From Candidatus Methanoplasma cognatum (lineage in GTDB: Archaea; Thermoplasmatota; Thermoplasmata; Methanomassiliicoccales; Methanomethylophilaceae), in contig WRLM01000002.1 of assembly GCA_009777615.1 (NCBI GenBank), forward strand, positions 186,001-250,000: 64,000 nt of DNA, written 5' to 3'. Shown piece by piece: positions 17,969 to 26,817 of this stretch (positions are counted from its first letter, which is position 1; each line of letters starts with the position of its first letter). A model generated the notes under the pieces. It had not been told where the DNA came from. It did not search any database and worked only from the letters and a program-made list of their open reading frames with translations. A program made the translations under genes and the position numbers.

Positions 17969-19204
17969 TTAATCCCTCGTTGGTTCTTGGTAATTGATCG
18001 CTATCACGTCGAGCGTCTGCACGGCGCATCGTATGCCGAGCGCGTCGGAGAAGTTCGGCGCAGTCCTTCCCTCGTCCCCGGAAACGAACTCCTTGACATA
18101 TGTCCCGGATTCCGTGTTCAGAGTCAGGTCGAACACATCATCGCCTATCATCTCCGCCTTGACCCATAGGATCCTCCTTTTTCTCACAAGGTCGGCACGT
18201 CTGTGCTCCACCCTGCGTGGCGTCCTCTGGTCAATGTGGACATTCTCGAATGATAAGGCTACCTCATTTACTCTTTCTTTATTAACTTTACCCTCAGCTT
18301 TGACCCTAACCTTGTATGTTTTGTCGGGGTCAGCGCCTTTGTACTCCTGCACGGCACCGCGGGGAACGAAGTGCAGACAGGTATATCCGGCAAGATCTGA
18401 CGCGTTAGCCCTCTTTTCAAGCTCGTCGAGGTCGATATCCCTTACCCGAGGTCTGCTTATCTCCAGCACGAACGGCCTCCCTTCGCCCAGCATGCAGGCG
18501 TCTATGTCCTCCCGCCCCATGCCGTGGAAGAAATGCTCCTCCCCTCCGGACATCTCCAGCGCTATGTCGCCGATTATCTCCTGCACGGACGTTTGGTACA
18601 TCTTGCCCGTGTCGCTGCATCTGGCACACCCTCTGCCTTTGCAGGCCCTGCAGGGCCATATGGTCTGGGGTATCTCGCGGCTGTATTTGTAATACCTTCC
18701 GGCGATGAAGACCGGAGCGATATCCAGCGTGACGTCCGCGAACCTGGTGTCGACGCAGGCCACTACCTGCGGATTCTTGAACTCGACCGGGCGGTTGATA
18801 AGGGGAAGGGCGAGCTTTCCGATCTCTCTGTTGAGCTCCGTCTTGATGGATTCGGTATTCTCAAGCCCGTACGTCTCCCAGAGGGCTTTCTCTCTGTCGG
18901 AGATCTCCGGCTCTACTCTGGAACCGACGAGGAAATTGTCCGAACGTACGCCGTTTACGCTTTCGGCCACGGCATTTGCGAACCTGTCCATAAGATCGAA
19001 CACGTTCTCGCAGAGGCCGCAGACGTCCGGGGCCGGGATATCCTTTCCGTTCACGGACAGAGCCTCTCTGATCATCCTGCCGCGTACGTCGTTGGTCATC
19101 CCCGTCCCGATTTTTCCGAACATCCTTCCGAGGCAGCGGTCGCACAGGCCGCATGATGCCGGCCCTTCCGCCTTATCCAGGATCTCCAAGGTCCAGTCTT
19201 CCAT
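17969..19204 (-). CDS. pus10: tRNA pseudouridine synthase Pus10
   Basis: This 411-residue enzyme makes pseudouridine at positions 54 and 55 of archaeal tRNA. Cys motifs CGLCDRC and CGLCEN near the N-terminus form the zinc and THUMP-containing domain, and CRACKGRGCARC lies mid-protein. The catalytic region reads GREDIDACMLGEGRPFVLEI; the family usually has Arg two residues after the catalytic Asp, but here it is Cys. The start at 19204 is preferred over an open extension because GTGAG lies upstream. It follows the KH gene by 10 bases. Confidence 0.93.
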   Translation of the reverse strand: MEDWTLEILDKAEGPASCGLCDRCLGRMFGKIGTGMTNDVRGRMIREALSVNGKDIPAPDVCGLCENVFDLMDRFANAVAESVNGVRSDNFLVGSRVEPEISDREKALWETYGLENTESIKTELNREIGKLALPLINRPVEFKNPQVVACVDTRFADVTLDIAPVFIAGRYYKYSREIPQTIWPCRACKGRGCARCSDTGKMYQTSVQEIIGDIALEMSGGEEHFFHGMGREDIDACMLGEGRPFVLEISRPRVRDIDLDELEKRANASDLAGYTCLHFVPRGAVQEYKGADPDKTYKVRVKAEGKVNKERVNEVALSFENVHIDQRTPRRVEHRRADLVRKRRILWVKAEMIGDDVFDLTLNTESGTYVKEFVSGDEGRTAPNFSDALGIRCAVQTLDVIAINYQEPTRD

Positions 19205-19214
19205 AGCATTACGC

Positions 19215-19760
19215 TCACAGGTCAAAACCCATCTCGGCGATCCTGAGCCTTGGGCGCTGGCTTTCCAGATAATGGTATACGGTGGCATGCTCGCTTCCGT
19301 TCAGGATGAGTTCCACCGCATGTTTTGCTACCGGAAGGCTGATGGAATTCCCGATCAGGGATACGGTGTTCCCGTACACCGACATGTAGCAGCCGGTAAG
19401 CTCCTCTATGATCCTTCTGGTCTTTCCGCCGGTGCCTATAAGCCTTCCTCTTACCCTCCCCAGCTGGTTGGGTCTGCTCCCGGCAACATCCTTCAGGTCT
19501 ATCGTTTCGAAGTATTCGTCATCCTCGAAAAGCCGTACCGCTTTGTCAGGGTTGAATCCTCTCCCTATTGCTTTGATCACATCCATGATCTTGAGGGCCA
19601 TAAGGGGGTCGGTGCCTTCGGCCTCTTCATTGAAAAGGACCAGTCCTTCGGCGTCGATATCCAGCTTTATCCCGGATGTCTTTTCCAGCATCTTCTTTGT
19701 TTCGCCGCTCTTTCCTATGAGTGTACCGACGCGGTCATTCGGTATTTTTACAGACCTCAT
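19215..19760 (-). CDS. KH-domain RNA-processing protein (Dim2/Krr1-like)
   Basis: The 181-residue protein holds two KH domains. GKSGETKK (about 17-24) marks the first and GTGGKTRR (about 108-115) the second. Archaeal relatives of eukaryotic Dim2/Pno1 bind pre-rRNA near the 3' end of 16S. That fits its position between RIO1, another small-subunit maturation factor, and Pus10. The ATG overlaps the RIO1 stop by 4 bases. Confidence 0.9.
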   Translation of the reverse strand: MRSVKIPNDRVGTLIGKSGETKKMLEKTSGIKLDIDAEGLVLFNEEAEGTDPLMALKIMDVIKAIGRGFNPDKAVRLFEDDEYFETIDLKDVAGSRPNQLGRVRGRLIGTGGKTRRIIEELTGCYMSVYGNTVSLIGNSISLPVAKHAVELILNGSEHATVYHYLESQRPRLRIAEMGFDL

Positions 19761-20554
19761 TCCTCATCCTCTCCGTCGTCATCCGTACCGTTCAATATTT
19801 CATCCATTATCTTATCGGGACTTATCACGTCCGCCCCTCTGTTCCTGAAGAAACGGTTGACGTTGTTGATGTCCCTTATCAATAGGTCCTTGGCGTTGAA
19901 AAAGTCATTGGCCATGGCCTGTCCGCAGTCTATCAGTATAGGCTGGCCTTCCCAGACCAGCACGTTGTACTCGCTGAGATCCCCGTGTACAAGGTGGGCG
20001 TCCTTCCACCCGTCTATGATGAAAGAGAGGACCTCGTCGTACATCTCCGTCGGATCATCCAGCGTAACATCCTTAAGCTGGGGGGCCGGACCGCTCTCCC
20101 CGCCTATGTATTCCATCAGAAGGCAGTTCTTGTCAAATGTTATCGGCTCCGGCACGGGCAGTCCCGCCTCGGCGTATCTCTGGAGGTTCTTGAACTCCTT
20201 GTTGGCCCACGCGTAGATCAGTTTCCACCGGTTGCCGGCAACACCCCTGAACCTGGGGTCGCCCTCGATATATCTGCCGACGTTCTTGAAGGTCGACGTG
20301 GAGGTCCTGAAGATCTTGAGTGCGACCGGGTCCCCGTCCTCGTCCGTAGCGTAGAAAACGTTCCCTTCCTTTCCGGTGGAGATCGGATACTGCACAGTGT
20401 CGATGAAACCGCTTTTCATGAGCTCATAGATGGTCATCAGAGTCTTCTTGTCAAAGACCTCTCCGTCCGTCTGGCGCTCGTCACCCGTCTTATTGGTCTT
20501 CAGGGCGTCTACGCGCTGTTCAAGATAAGAGAATTTCTCGTCGTAGGAGGGCAG
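19757..20554 (-). CDS. rio1: RIO1-type serine protein kinase, probable CTG start
   Basis: RIO1 is an atypical kinase for late small-subunit maturation. Visible motifs: the nucleotide loop STGKEGNVF, ALKIF, the catalytic loop VHGDLSEYNVL and the metal-binding LIDCGQA. The first in-frame ATG (20437) would remove the conserved N-terminal helix (YDEKFSYLEQRV ... GEVFDKKTLMTIYEL), which is encoded upstream in frame. Between the in-frame stop (20557) and 20437 there is no ATG, GTG or TTG. CTG at 20554-20552 lies 6 bases after GGTGGTG and gives 265 residues, a normal RIO1 length. It begins 17 bases after eIF1A. Confidence 0.85.
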   Translation of the reverse strand: MPSYDEKFSYLEQRVDALKTNKTGDERQTDGEVFDKKTLMTIYELMKSGFIDTVQYPISTGKEGNVFYATDEDGDPVALKIFRTSTSTFKNVGRYIEGDPRFRGVAGNRWKLIYAWANKEFKNLQRYAEAGLPVPEPITFDKNCLLMEYIGGESGPAPQLKDVTLDDPTEMYDEVLSFIIDGWKDAHLVHGDLSEYNVLVWEGQPILIDCGQAMANDFFNAKDLLIRDINNVNRFFRNRGADVISPDKIMDEILNGTDDDGEDEE

Positions 20555-20571
20555 TCAGAACACCACCGTTT

Positions 20572-20901
20572 TCAAAAGATGTCCAGGGCCGCCGGCACCT
20601 TACCCTTCTTGCTGAGGTTCACCGCCTGGGTCCTGGTATATCTGAACCTCACGTCACATTTGTCGGGCTGGAAATCCCAGAGCGAGACGATCAGCAGGTC
20701 CCCCTCGCGTATCCACATCCTCTTCTTGATCTTGCCCGGGATGCGGCCTACTCTGGATACTCCGTCCTCGCACATCACCTTTATCTTTGATGCACCGAGC
20801 AGCTGGTCGGCTATTCCGAACATCTCGCCTTCTTTTATGTTCGGCATACGTACGCGTGATACGTCTTCCTCTGTGCTCTCAAACGGCTCTTCTGCGGGCA
20901 T
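20572..20901 (-). CDS. eif1a: Translation initiation factor eIF-1A
   Basis: The 109-residue OB-fold factor stimulates initiator tRNA and mRNA binding to the small subunit. MCEDGVSRVGRIPGKIKKRMWIREGD is the S1-like core in outline; only its key KIKKRMWI segment is diagnostic. The start at 20901 is preferred because GGAGATCA precedes it. It heads the eIF1A-RIO1-KH-Pus10-L21e-RpoF-DUF655-KsgA operon, with a TATA-like TTTAAA near 20940. Confidence 0.94.
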   Translation of the reverse strand: MPAEEPFESTEEDVSRVRMPNIKEGEMFGIADQLLGASKIKVMCEDGVSRVGRIPGKIKKRMWIREGDLLIVSLWDFQPDKCDVRFRYTRTQAVNLSKKGKVPAALDIF

Positions 20902-21035
20902 TTGATGATCTCCGTGCAGGCCATGTAACATTAATCTCTTTTAAATGTTATCCTAAGACGCATAAACTTTTTATCAAAACAATGCGGGTCCGCAACAAAA
21001 AACTATTTTAACCATATCAATAATGAGCGCCGTAA

Positions 21036-21108
21036 GCTCTGATAGTGTAGCGGCCAATCATTCAGCCCTTTCGAGGCTGACACCCGGGTTCGAATCCCGG
21101 TCAGAGCA
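21036..21108 (+). tRNA. tRNA-Glu (anticodon TTC)
   Basis: Acceptor arms GCTCTGA/TCAGAGC with discriminator A. The anticodon stem CAGCC/GGCTG holds loop CTTTCGA, giving TTC. T loop TTCGAAT is intact. CCA is not encoded, and the length is 73 bases. Confidence 0.95.
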
Positions 21109-21117
21109 CATACCCCT

Positions 21118-22224
21118 TTACGATCTGAAGAGTTTCTTGCGGTACGCGTCGCTTTTCTTTGCGATCTCGTCCACGTTGTCCCTGTTAACGATATGCACCT
21201 CCGGCAATTTCTTGGGATTCGACGTCAGCATGGCCTTCATCAGGTACGGATCGGAGAAGTCCTTCCTTTTCAGTTTCTCCCTGTCCCAGTTCCCGATGAG
21301 GTCGAAGACCGCTTCTATCCCTTCATTATAGAACTCCTGAGCTAACACCGCCGCGACCGTGCAGTCCCTGGACATCACCGCGACGTTTGATTTCCTGACC
21401 GCGAAGTCGCAGCCGTTGAAGGACATAGCCAGACCGCCTCTGTCCTGTATCGTGTCCAGCGCATGGATGTCGGTTATGTCCCCTCCTATGAACGCCGTAC
21501 CTTCGAAATCGATCTCCGTCCTTCTCCTCAGGTCGATGAGGAAGTACGCTTTCTCGTTCGCTCCGACCGCCCTCATGTTCCTCATCATCGCCGAGATCGG
21601 CAGTTCCCTGATCTTTATGTTGAATATGTCATCCAGGGTCCTTATCATATCCACTTCGTCCTGCTGAAGCTTTACGGGGACATCCAGCTCATACTCCTGT
21701 CCGGGCATCCTCAGGCCGGTGATCTTGCGCGACATCTCCCTGAGGGCCTTTGCGTCCTCTCTGCTGATCTTGTTCTCATCGAATGAAAGGTTCGTAAAGT
21801 CGACCACGCCCAGAGGGAGGCCGAGTTCGTCGCAGACATTCAGGACGTTATGCTCGTAAGACGTAGTTGTAATGAATGTGGGCATGGTGTCCATCAGATG
21901 CCCCATGGCCCTCTTCGCTTCAGGCAAGAGCCTCAGCGACTCGCCGCAGTGTTTCATCGCCGCATAGTCGGTCATGCCGAACGCCTTCAGGAAGGGCGCG
22001 ATGAACCTCATGACATTACCGGAACGTCCGTCCGACCTGTTCAGCACATAAGCGACGATATCGTCGTATCTCGCTATGAGATCGTAGAACTTGTCGCCTT
22101 TGGCTATGAACCTCTGGCACAGGTCCCTGGAACTGTTGTTGGACTGAAGGAACCCTTTGCAGCTGCATACGAGCTGTTTGTCATGAACAAGACCTAATTC
22201 GGCAAGGGGGTCGTACTCGTTCAT
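21118..22224 (-). CDS. HAD-like protein related to EhaR, catalytic Asp apparently lost
   Basis: The 368-residue protein resembles, from memory, the family annotated as energy-converting hydrogenase A subunit R, a HAD-superfamily branch (GDKFYDLIARYDDIV, TTSYEHNVLNVCDELG). In that family motif I reads D-C-E-G; here the aligned stretch is S-C-K-G (VCSCKGF, residues 19-25), so the nucleophilic Asp seems missing. Late motif DITDIHALD and KSNVAVMSRD are HAD-like. No hydrogenase genes are nearby, so the EhaR name should not be read as function. Confidence 0.45.
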   Translation of the reverse strand: MNEYDPLAELGLVHDKQLVCSCKGFLQSNNSSRDLCQRFIAKGDKFYDLIARYDDIVAYVLNRSDGRSGNVMRFIAPFLKAFGMTDYAAMKHCGESLRLLPEAKRAMGHLMDTMPTFITTTSYEHNVLNVCDELGLPLGVVDFTNLSFDENKISREDAKALREMSRKITGLRMPGQEYELDVPVKLQQDEVDMIRTLDDIFNIKIRELPISAMMRNMRAVGANEKAYFLIDLRRRTEIDFEGTAFIGGDITDIHALDTIQDRGGLAMSFNGCDFAVRKSNVAVMSRDCTVAAVLAQEFYNEGIEAVFDLIGNWDREKLKRKDFSDPYLMKAMLTSNPKKLPEVHIVNRDNVDEIAKKSDAYRKKLFRS

Positions 22225-22232
22225 GTAACACC

Positions 22233-23051
22233 TCAGAGAGATCTCTCGACCTCGGAGGTCACATCATACGGTTTCATCAGTACTTTGCCGTCCTCCACAA
22301 GCCTCTTTTCTTCGATCCTTACCTTGCCGCCCGCGAACAGCCCGATCGTCGAAACGATAAGCGGCAGTTCCCGTCTGGCTCCCTCTTCCCTGATCTTCTT
22401 GAAGAGCGGCTCCTCCGCGCCCTCCGCTCTTATCACGTCCTCCAGCGATGAGGAGGCGACCTTCCTATCCAGGTCTTTCCAGAGGGTGTCGAACCCGCGG
22501 CCTCTGATAGGGAATCCGCAATATGTCAGCGCGGCGCCTCTGTCCCACTCCTCCGTGCATATGTGGATCATCGCGCCGTGCCTGTCCGCTTTGTCTCTTA
22601 TCAAAGACCATATGACCTCCTCCCAGGTCCCTTTCGGACCGTCCGGGAGCGCGGGGTGGAGGTTGATCATATCGTACTCCCTGCAGGTGTCGTCGTCCAT
22701 CCAAAGCATGTATCCGGCGAGCACGCCGAGGTCGAATCCGTATGTGCCGGTGAGTTCTCTAAGCTTCTTCCCGTATTCGTTCCTCCAGGCCTTCTCGTCG
22801 CTCTTGCGCAGATCGGGAAGGAACTCCTTCCATGACAGCTTTATCAGAGGTATGCCGTAACTTTCGACCAGATCGAAGAACATCTTTCTCTGTTCCTTCT
22901 TGGGGTTCGGCTCCTCTTCGTTGTTCCAATTGCAGAACACAAATGATATTTCCACATCCAGCTGTCCGCGTTCCTTTTTGTCCATGACCGTTTTCAAAAG
23001 ATTCCTGGAACCAGGACCTCTTCCCGTAGAGAACCACCCCAGCCTGAGCAT
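22233..23051 (-). CDS. GART-type formyltransferase-like protein
   Basis: The 272-residue protein has the formyltransferase fold of PurN-type glycinamide ribonucleotide transformylases. The N-terminal strand and glycine turn (LGWFSTGRGPGSRNLL) and the active-site NLHPALPDGPKGTWEEV are visible. It is longer than PurN (about 190-210) and diverges at the C-terminus, so the true substrate is uncertain. Its stop lies 8 bases before the HAD-like gene start, so the two form one unit. Confidence 0.7.
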   Translation of the reverse strand: MLRLGWFSTGRGPGSRNLLKTVMDKKERGQLDVEISFVFCNWNNEEEPNPKKEQRKMFFDLVESYGIPLIKLSWKEFLPDLRKSDEKAWRNEYGKKLRELTGTYGFDLGVLAGYMLWMDDDTCREYDMINLHPALPDGPKGTWEEVIWSLIRDKADRHGAMIHICTEEWDRGAALTYCGFPIRGRGFDTLWKDLDRKVASSSLEDVIRAEGAEEPLFKKIREEGARRELPLIVSTIGLFAGGKVRIEEKRLVEDGKVLMKPYDVTSEVERSL

Positions 23052-23088
23052 GATATCATTCAGCCTAAGGAGATGACAGTATATTTCT

Positions 23089-23496
23089 TTATACGTCGAA
23101 TATGACCGTCACCGACGGTTCGACGGCATCCACGGACATCATGTGGAAGGTCACGGCCTTGATCTCCGATCTTATGCGGTGGCGTTCCCTGTCTAGATTC
23201 TCTCCCTTTCCGGTGCATATCACCCTGCCGCCGTCGAACCTGACGGCAAGATCGCACAGCACGACCCCGTCGCAATCTTCGAGGAAAAGCAATTCCGACA
23301 GGAAGGAGTACAGCCGATCCTCCGGGCCATCCCCGGATACCGTTATCTCAAAGGTCTTGACTGGTCTGATCCCGGAAAGGTCGACGGTCTGATCGAAGAG
23401 CGCATAGCCCGCGTTGGCGAAACACTCTTCCAGCGTCCCCCCGTAGGCTTTGACCATAAGGTCCGCGGTATGGTCGATCAGGTCATATCTTCTCAT
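23089..23496 (-). CDS. Archease
   Basis: A 135-residue archease, the cofactor that speeds guanylylation and turnover of the RNA ligase RtcB. The DHTAD motif (8-12) carries the metal-binding Asp and the C-terminus ends in the conserved V-x-V-I-F-D-V strand. No rtcB is in this window. It is transcribed away from NadX. Confidence 0.93.
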   Translation of the reverse strand: MRRYDLIDHTADLMVKAYGGTLEECFANAGYALFDQTVDLSGIRPVKTFEITVSGDGPEDRLYSFLSELLFLEDCDGVVLCDLAVRFDGGRVICTGKGENLDRERHRIRSEIKAVTFHMMSVDAVEPSVTVIFDV

Positions 23497-23585
23497 GTTC
23501 CCCGATATGGCGGAGGGGTATATGGTGTTGCTGTCCTCCTTCCATGTGCGTAAACCTTAATACGAATCACCCGATTTGTCCGTCC

Positions 23586-24392
23586 ATGCGCATAACCATC
23601 GTCGGTTGCGGTTCCATCGGTTCCAAGCTTGCAAAAGCAGCCGATGCGATCAGCGAGGTCAAAAGGATCTATCTTCTGGATAAGAGTAAAGAGGTCGCCG
23701 AAAGTACGGCGGCGGGGCTGAAGAAAGCGATAGTGATAGATTCTGTCGAGGATGAACTTTACCATTCCGACCTCGTGATAGAGGCGGCCTCACAGGAGGC
23801 GGCGAAGGAGATCCTCCCGAAGGTCGTCTCGAGAGGCGTGGACATAATGATAATGTCCGTCGGTTCTCTTGTCGACGATGACTTCAGGAACATGGTCTTT
23901 GACAAGGCCAGGACGGCCGAGGCGAAGGTATACATCCCCACCGGCGCGCTGTGCGGCTGCGACGGACTCAGATCAGCATCCGTCGACGAACTGGATGAGG
24001 TCGAACTGATAAGTATGAAAGGTCCGAAGAGCCTTCTGGGCGTGGAGTACATGGAGAGCAGGGGGATAGACGTGGAGAAGATCACCGAGAAAACGACCAT
24101 CTACAGCGGATATGCCAGAGAGGCGGTTAAGCTGTTCCCGAGGAACATCAATGTGGCCGCGACGGTAAGCCTTCTGGGCATAGGATTCGACAAAACGAAG
24201 GTCACGGTAGTGGTGGATCCTGAGATAAAGAGCAACTCCCATGAACTGAGGATCAAAGGGAGATTCGGGGAGATGAACTGCCACACTTACAATGTTCCGG
24301 AGCCGGACAACCCGAGGACATCGCATCTGGCGACCCTTTCGGCGATAGCGGCATTGAAGAGGATAGTCCGCAACGAGTGGTTCGGCGTCTAA
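23586..24392 (+). CDS. nadX: L-aspartate dehydrogenase
   Basis: The 268-residue NAD(P)-dependent enzyme oxidises aspartate to iminoaspartate, the first step of NAD synthesis. The Rossmann loop is GCGSIGSKLA near the N-terminus, and the catalytic region is VYIPTGALCGCDGLRSA. The start at 23586 is chosen because a TATA-like CTTAATAC lies about 27 bases upstream (leaderless) and because homologues begin just before the glycine loop. nadA and nadC are not in the window. Confidence 0.9.
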   Translation: MRITIVGCGSIGSKLAKAADAISEVKRIYLLDKSKEVAESTAAGLKKAIVIDSVEDELYHSDLVIEAASQEAAKEILPKVVSRGVDIMIMSVGSLVDDDFRNMVFDKARTAEAKVYIPTGALCGCDGLRSASVDELDEVELISMKGPKSLLGVEYMESRGIDVEKITEKTTIYSGYAREAVKLFPRNINVAATVSLLGIGFDKTKVTVVVDPEIKSNSHELRIKGRFGEMNCHTYNVPEPDNPRTSHLATLSAIAALKRIVRNEWFGV

Positions 24393-24428
24393 GCAAACCT
24401 TTTAGCAGACATTATCTTATTATTGAAT

Positions 24429-25517
24429 ATGGAAAGGTCACGTGCCGAAAGGCTGATCTCAAATGCGGAAGGTCTCGATGCGATAGTCATACTGAATGAC
24501 GGAGACCCGTTCCTGGATTCCACGTTCTGGTATCTGACGGAATTGACGGGGGGATCGTTCGAAGGTTCCATGGCGGTCGTCCGTAAGGACGGGAGCCTGG
24601 ATGTCATTGTCAGCGTCCTGGAAGCGGAAACGGCCGCGGCCAGCAAAGGGGATGTGCGCGTTTACCATGACCGCGAAGAAAGGGATGGTTATCTCAGGGA
24701 AGCGCTGAAAGGCGCCTCTAAAGTTGGGTTCAACACCCACAACGCATCTTATTCGATGGTCGAGTACGTAAAGAGGACTGCCAAAGGGATCGATGTGATA
24801 GACGCCGCGCCGGCGGTCTTATCGACGGTCACTGTGAAAGATGACAAGGAGATAGAGCTGATAAGGAAGGCGTGCGGGATATCCTCGCGGGTCGCAGGGG
24901 AGATACCGGACGTGCTCTCAGAAGGCGTGACAGAGAAAGAAGCGGCTTTCAGAATTGACGCGAGGATGAGAGAGCTCGGCGGAACGGGTAACGCATTTGA
25001 TACCATATCCGCATTCGGCGCTAACAGCTCGAAGCCGCATCATTCCCCCACCGATAGGAAGCTAAGTAAAGGCGACACGGCGCTTTTCGACTTCGGCACC
25101 AAATTTGACAGATACTGTTCGGACATGACCAGAACGGTCTTTCTGTCGAGGCCGCCGGAGATCCTGGAGCGGGCGTACGAGACAGTTCTGGAGGCTCAGG
25201 CAGCGGGGATCGAGAGATACATGGACGGAGCGCCGGCCAAGGATGCGGACCTTGCCGCAAGGGAGGTTATCGACAGAACGGAGTTCAAAGGGAAGTTCAT
25301 TCATTCTTTTGGCCACGGTATAGGCATGGATGTGCATCAGGGCATATCAGTATCGCCAAGATCTGAGCACATCCTGAAAGAGGGGAACGTCGTTTCGGCA
25401 GAGCCCGGGATATACATCCCGGGGGTTGGCGGAATTAGGATAGAAGATACCTGCCTGATAACAAAGAACGGATGCGAAAGGCTCACCGATTTCGACAGAA
25501 GGATCACATTTGTCTGA
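24429..25517 (+). CDS. pepQ: M24 family Xaa-Pro aminopeptidase/dipeptidase
   Basis: The 362-residue cytosolic metallopeptidase cleaves X-Pro bonds. An N-terminal creatinase-like domain (1-125) precedes the pita-bread catalytic domain. The five metal ligands are visible as FDFGTKFD, SDMTRTVF, HSFGHGIG, SAEPGIY and IEDT. ATG 24429 is chosen; a TTG two codons earlier is less likely. Confidence 0.9.
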   Translation: MERSRAERLISNAEGLDAIVILNDGDPFLDSTFWYLTELTGGSFEGSMAVVRKDGSLDVIVSVLEAETAAASKGDVRVYHDREERDGYLREALKGASKVGFNTHNASYSMVEYVKRTAKGIDVIDAAPAVLSTVTVKDDKEIELIRKACGISSRVAGEIPDVLSEGVTEKEAAFRIDARMRELGGTGNAFDTISAFGANSSKPHHSPTDRKLSKGDTALFDFGTKFDRYCSDMTRTVFLSRPPEILERAYETVLEAQAAGIERYMDGAPAKDADLAAREVIDRTEFKGKFIHSFGHGIGMDVHQGISVSPRSEHILKEGNVVSAEPGIYIPGVGGIRIEDTCLITKNGCERLTDFDRRITFV

Positions 25518-25545
25518 ACGGCCGAATCATCCCCCGACAAGAGTT

Positions 25546-26655
25546 TTATCCGGCTGCCTGATGTACCAGCTTGTAATTGGCACTTCGGCCGCCCGCTTTG
25601 TCTGTGATCAAAATGCCCTTTTCGATAAGATCCTTAATGTCGCGCAAAGCAGTGTCGGCAGAACATTTTGTTATCTTTGCCCATTTTGAGGTTGTCAGGT
25701 TTCCGGAAAAGCCATCAAACAGTTTGTTGATCATGAGACGTTGGCGCTCGTTGATCACGACATCCTTATACTTTTCCCAAAACGCCGCTTTCAGCAGGAT
25801 GTTCTGCATACTCTCCTCCGTTTCCTTCAGGGCGCTCCTGAGAGAGCTTAGAAACCATGTGAGCCACTCTGTGATGTCGCTTCCGCCGTGTTGCGCCTTT
25901 TTTAGTGTTTCATAATACTCGCTGCGCCGAGAAAGAAGTTGGTTCGACAGGCTGTAGAAACGTTCCGCAGATTTTTCGCTACGGGCAAGCAATAGATCTG
26001 AGATCGCCCGTGCGATCCGTCCGTTACCGTCGTCGAAAGGGTGGATGATGACAAACCAGAAATGTGCGATAGCAGACCTCAGCACGTCGTCTATGATGAT
26101 TTTATCATCATTGAACCATGAAAGGAACTTGTCCATTTCTGCTTTCACATCCTTCGCGGCAACCGCCTCATAATGGACTTTTTCCTTTCCTATAGCGCCC
26201 GAGACCACCTGCATCTCTTCGGTCCGGTACTTCGCCACTGTGATCTTGTTCATTCCGCTGTATCCAGTCGGAAAAAGCGCGGCGTGCCATCCGAACAGGC
26301 GCTCTTCCGTCAGCGGACTTTGATAATTTTGCGTGGCGTCAAGCATCATTTCGACGACGCCCTCCACGTTGCGGGACGTTGCGACAAGCCCCGCCGCATT
26401 TATTCCGAGACGCCGGGCGATAGAGGAGCGGACCTGCTCATAATCCAATCTTTCACCTTCGATTTCCGATGACTTCAGCACATCAAGCGTCAGATTATCA
26501 AGATTTTTTTCCTCTTTCGATGAAAAACCGAATGAATGGACCCGCCCAAGGATCTTACCCTGCAAAAGGCGGACCTCGCCTAACGGAACACTCAGGGCCG
26601 CATTCTGCCAAGTGAAATCCGTCCAATTCTCGTGTTGATAGATATATGTGGGCAT
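25546..26655 (-). CDS. Fic domain protein (DUF4172-Fic-HTH)
   Basis: This 369-residue Fic enzyme probably transfers AMP or another nucleotide part to a target protein. An N-terminal DUF4172-type region carries the inhibitory S-x-x-x-E-G helix (SSEIEGE), followed by the full catalytic motif HPFDDGNGRIAR and a C-terminal winged-helix segment (LTTSKWAKITKCSADTALRDI). That tail suggests DNA binding and self-regulation, in keeping with the repeated palindromes upstream. ATG 26655 follows a TATA box (about 26676-26687) by 25 bases. It is an accessory gene with no obvious partner. Confidence 0.88.
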   Translation of the reverse strand: MPTYIYQHENWTDFTWQNAALSVPLGEVRLLQGKILGRVHSFGFSSKEEKNLDNLTLDVLKSSEIEGERLDYEQVRSSIARRLGINAAGLVATSRNVEGVVEMMLDATQNYQSPLTEERLFGWHAALFPTGYSGMNKITVAKYRTEEMQVVSGAIGKEKVHYEAVAAKDVKAEMDKFLSWFNDDKIIIDDVLRSAIAHFWFVIIHPFDDGNGRIARAISDLLLARSEKSAERFYSLSNQLLSRRSEYYETLKKAQHGGSDITEWLTWFLSSLRSALKETEESMQNILLKAAFWEKYKDVVINERQRLMINKLFDGFSGNLTTSKWAKITKCSADTALRDIKDLIEKGILITDKAGGRSANYKLVHQAAG

Positions 26656-26666
26656 CAAAAATGGTC

Positions 26667-26765
26667 ATGCGGTAAATATATAAAACATTTTCCGCATTTT
26701 TGCGGTGAATAATTATGATATATACCGCATTTTTGCGGTGAATGACCAAGGTTTTCACCGCATAT
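26667..26765. promoter_or_regulatory. Promoter with repeated palindromic operators for the Fic gene
   Basis: CCGCATTTTTGCGGTGAAT occurs exactly twice (26692-26710 and 26725-26743, 33 bp apart), and each contains the hairpin CCGCA-TTTT-TGCGG. Single half-sites flank them: ATGCGGT near 26668, next to the minus-strand TATA, and CACCGCAT near 26757. Four ACCGCAT-type half-sites around one promoter suggest cooperative binding, perhaps by the Fic protein's own winged helix. Confidence 0.6.
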
Positions 26766-26817
26766 CGACTAAAGAATGTTGCCGAATTATGCCGCCAGTG
26801 TCAGAATCGCCAATGGT

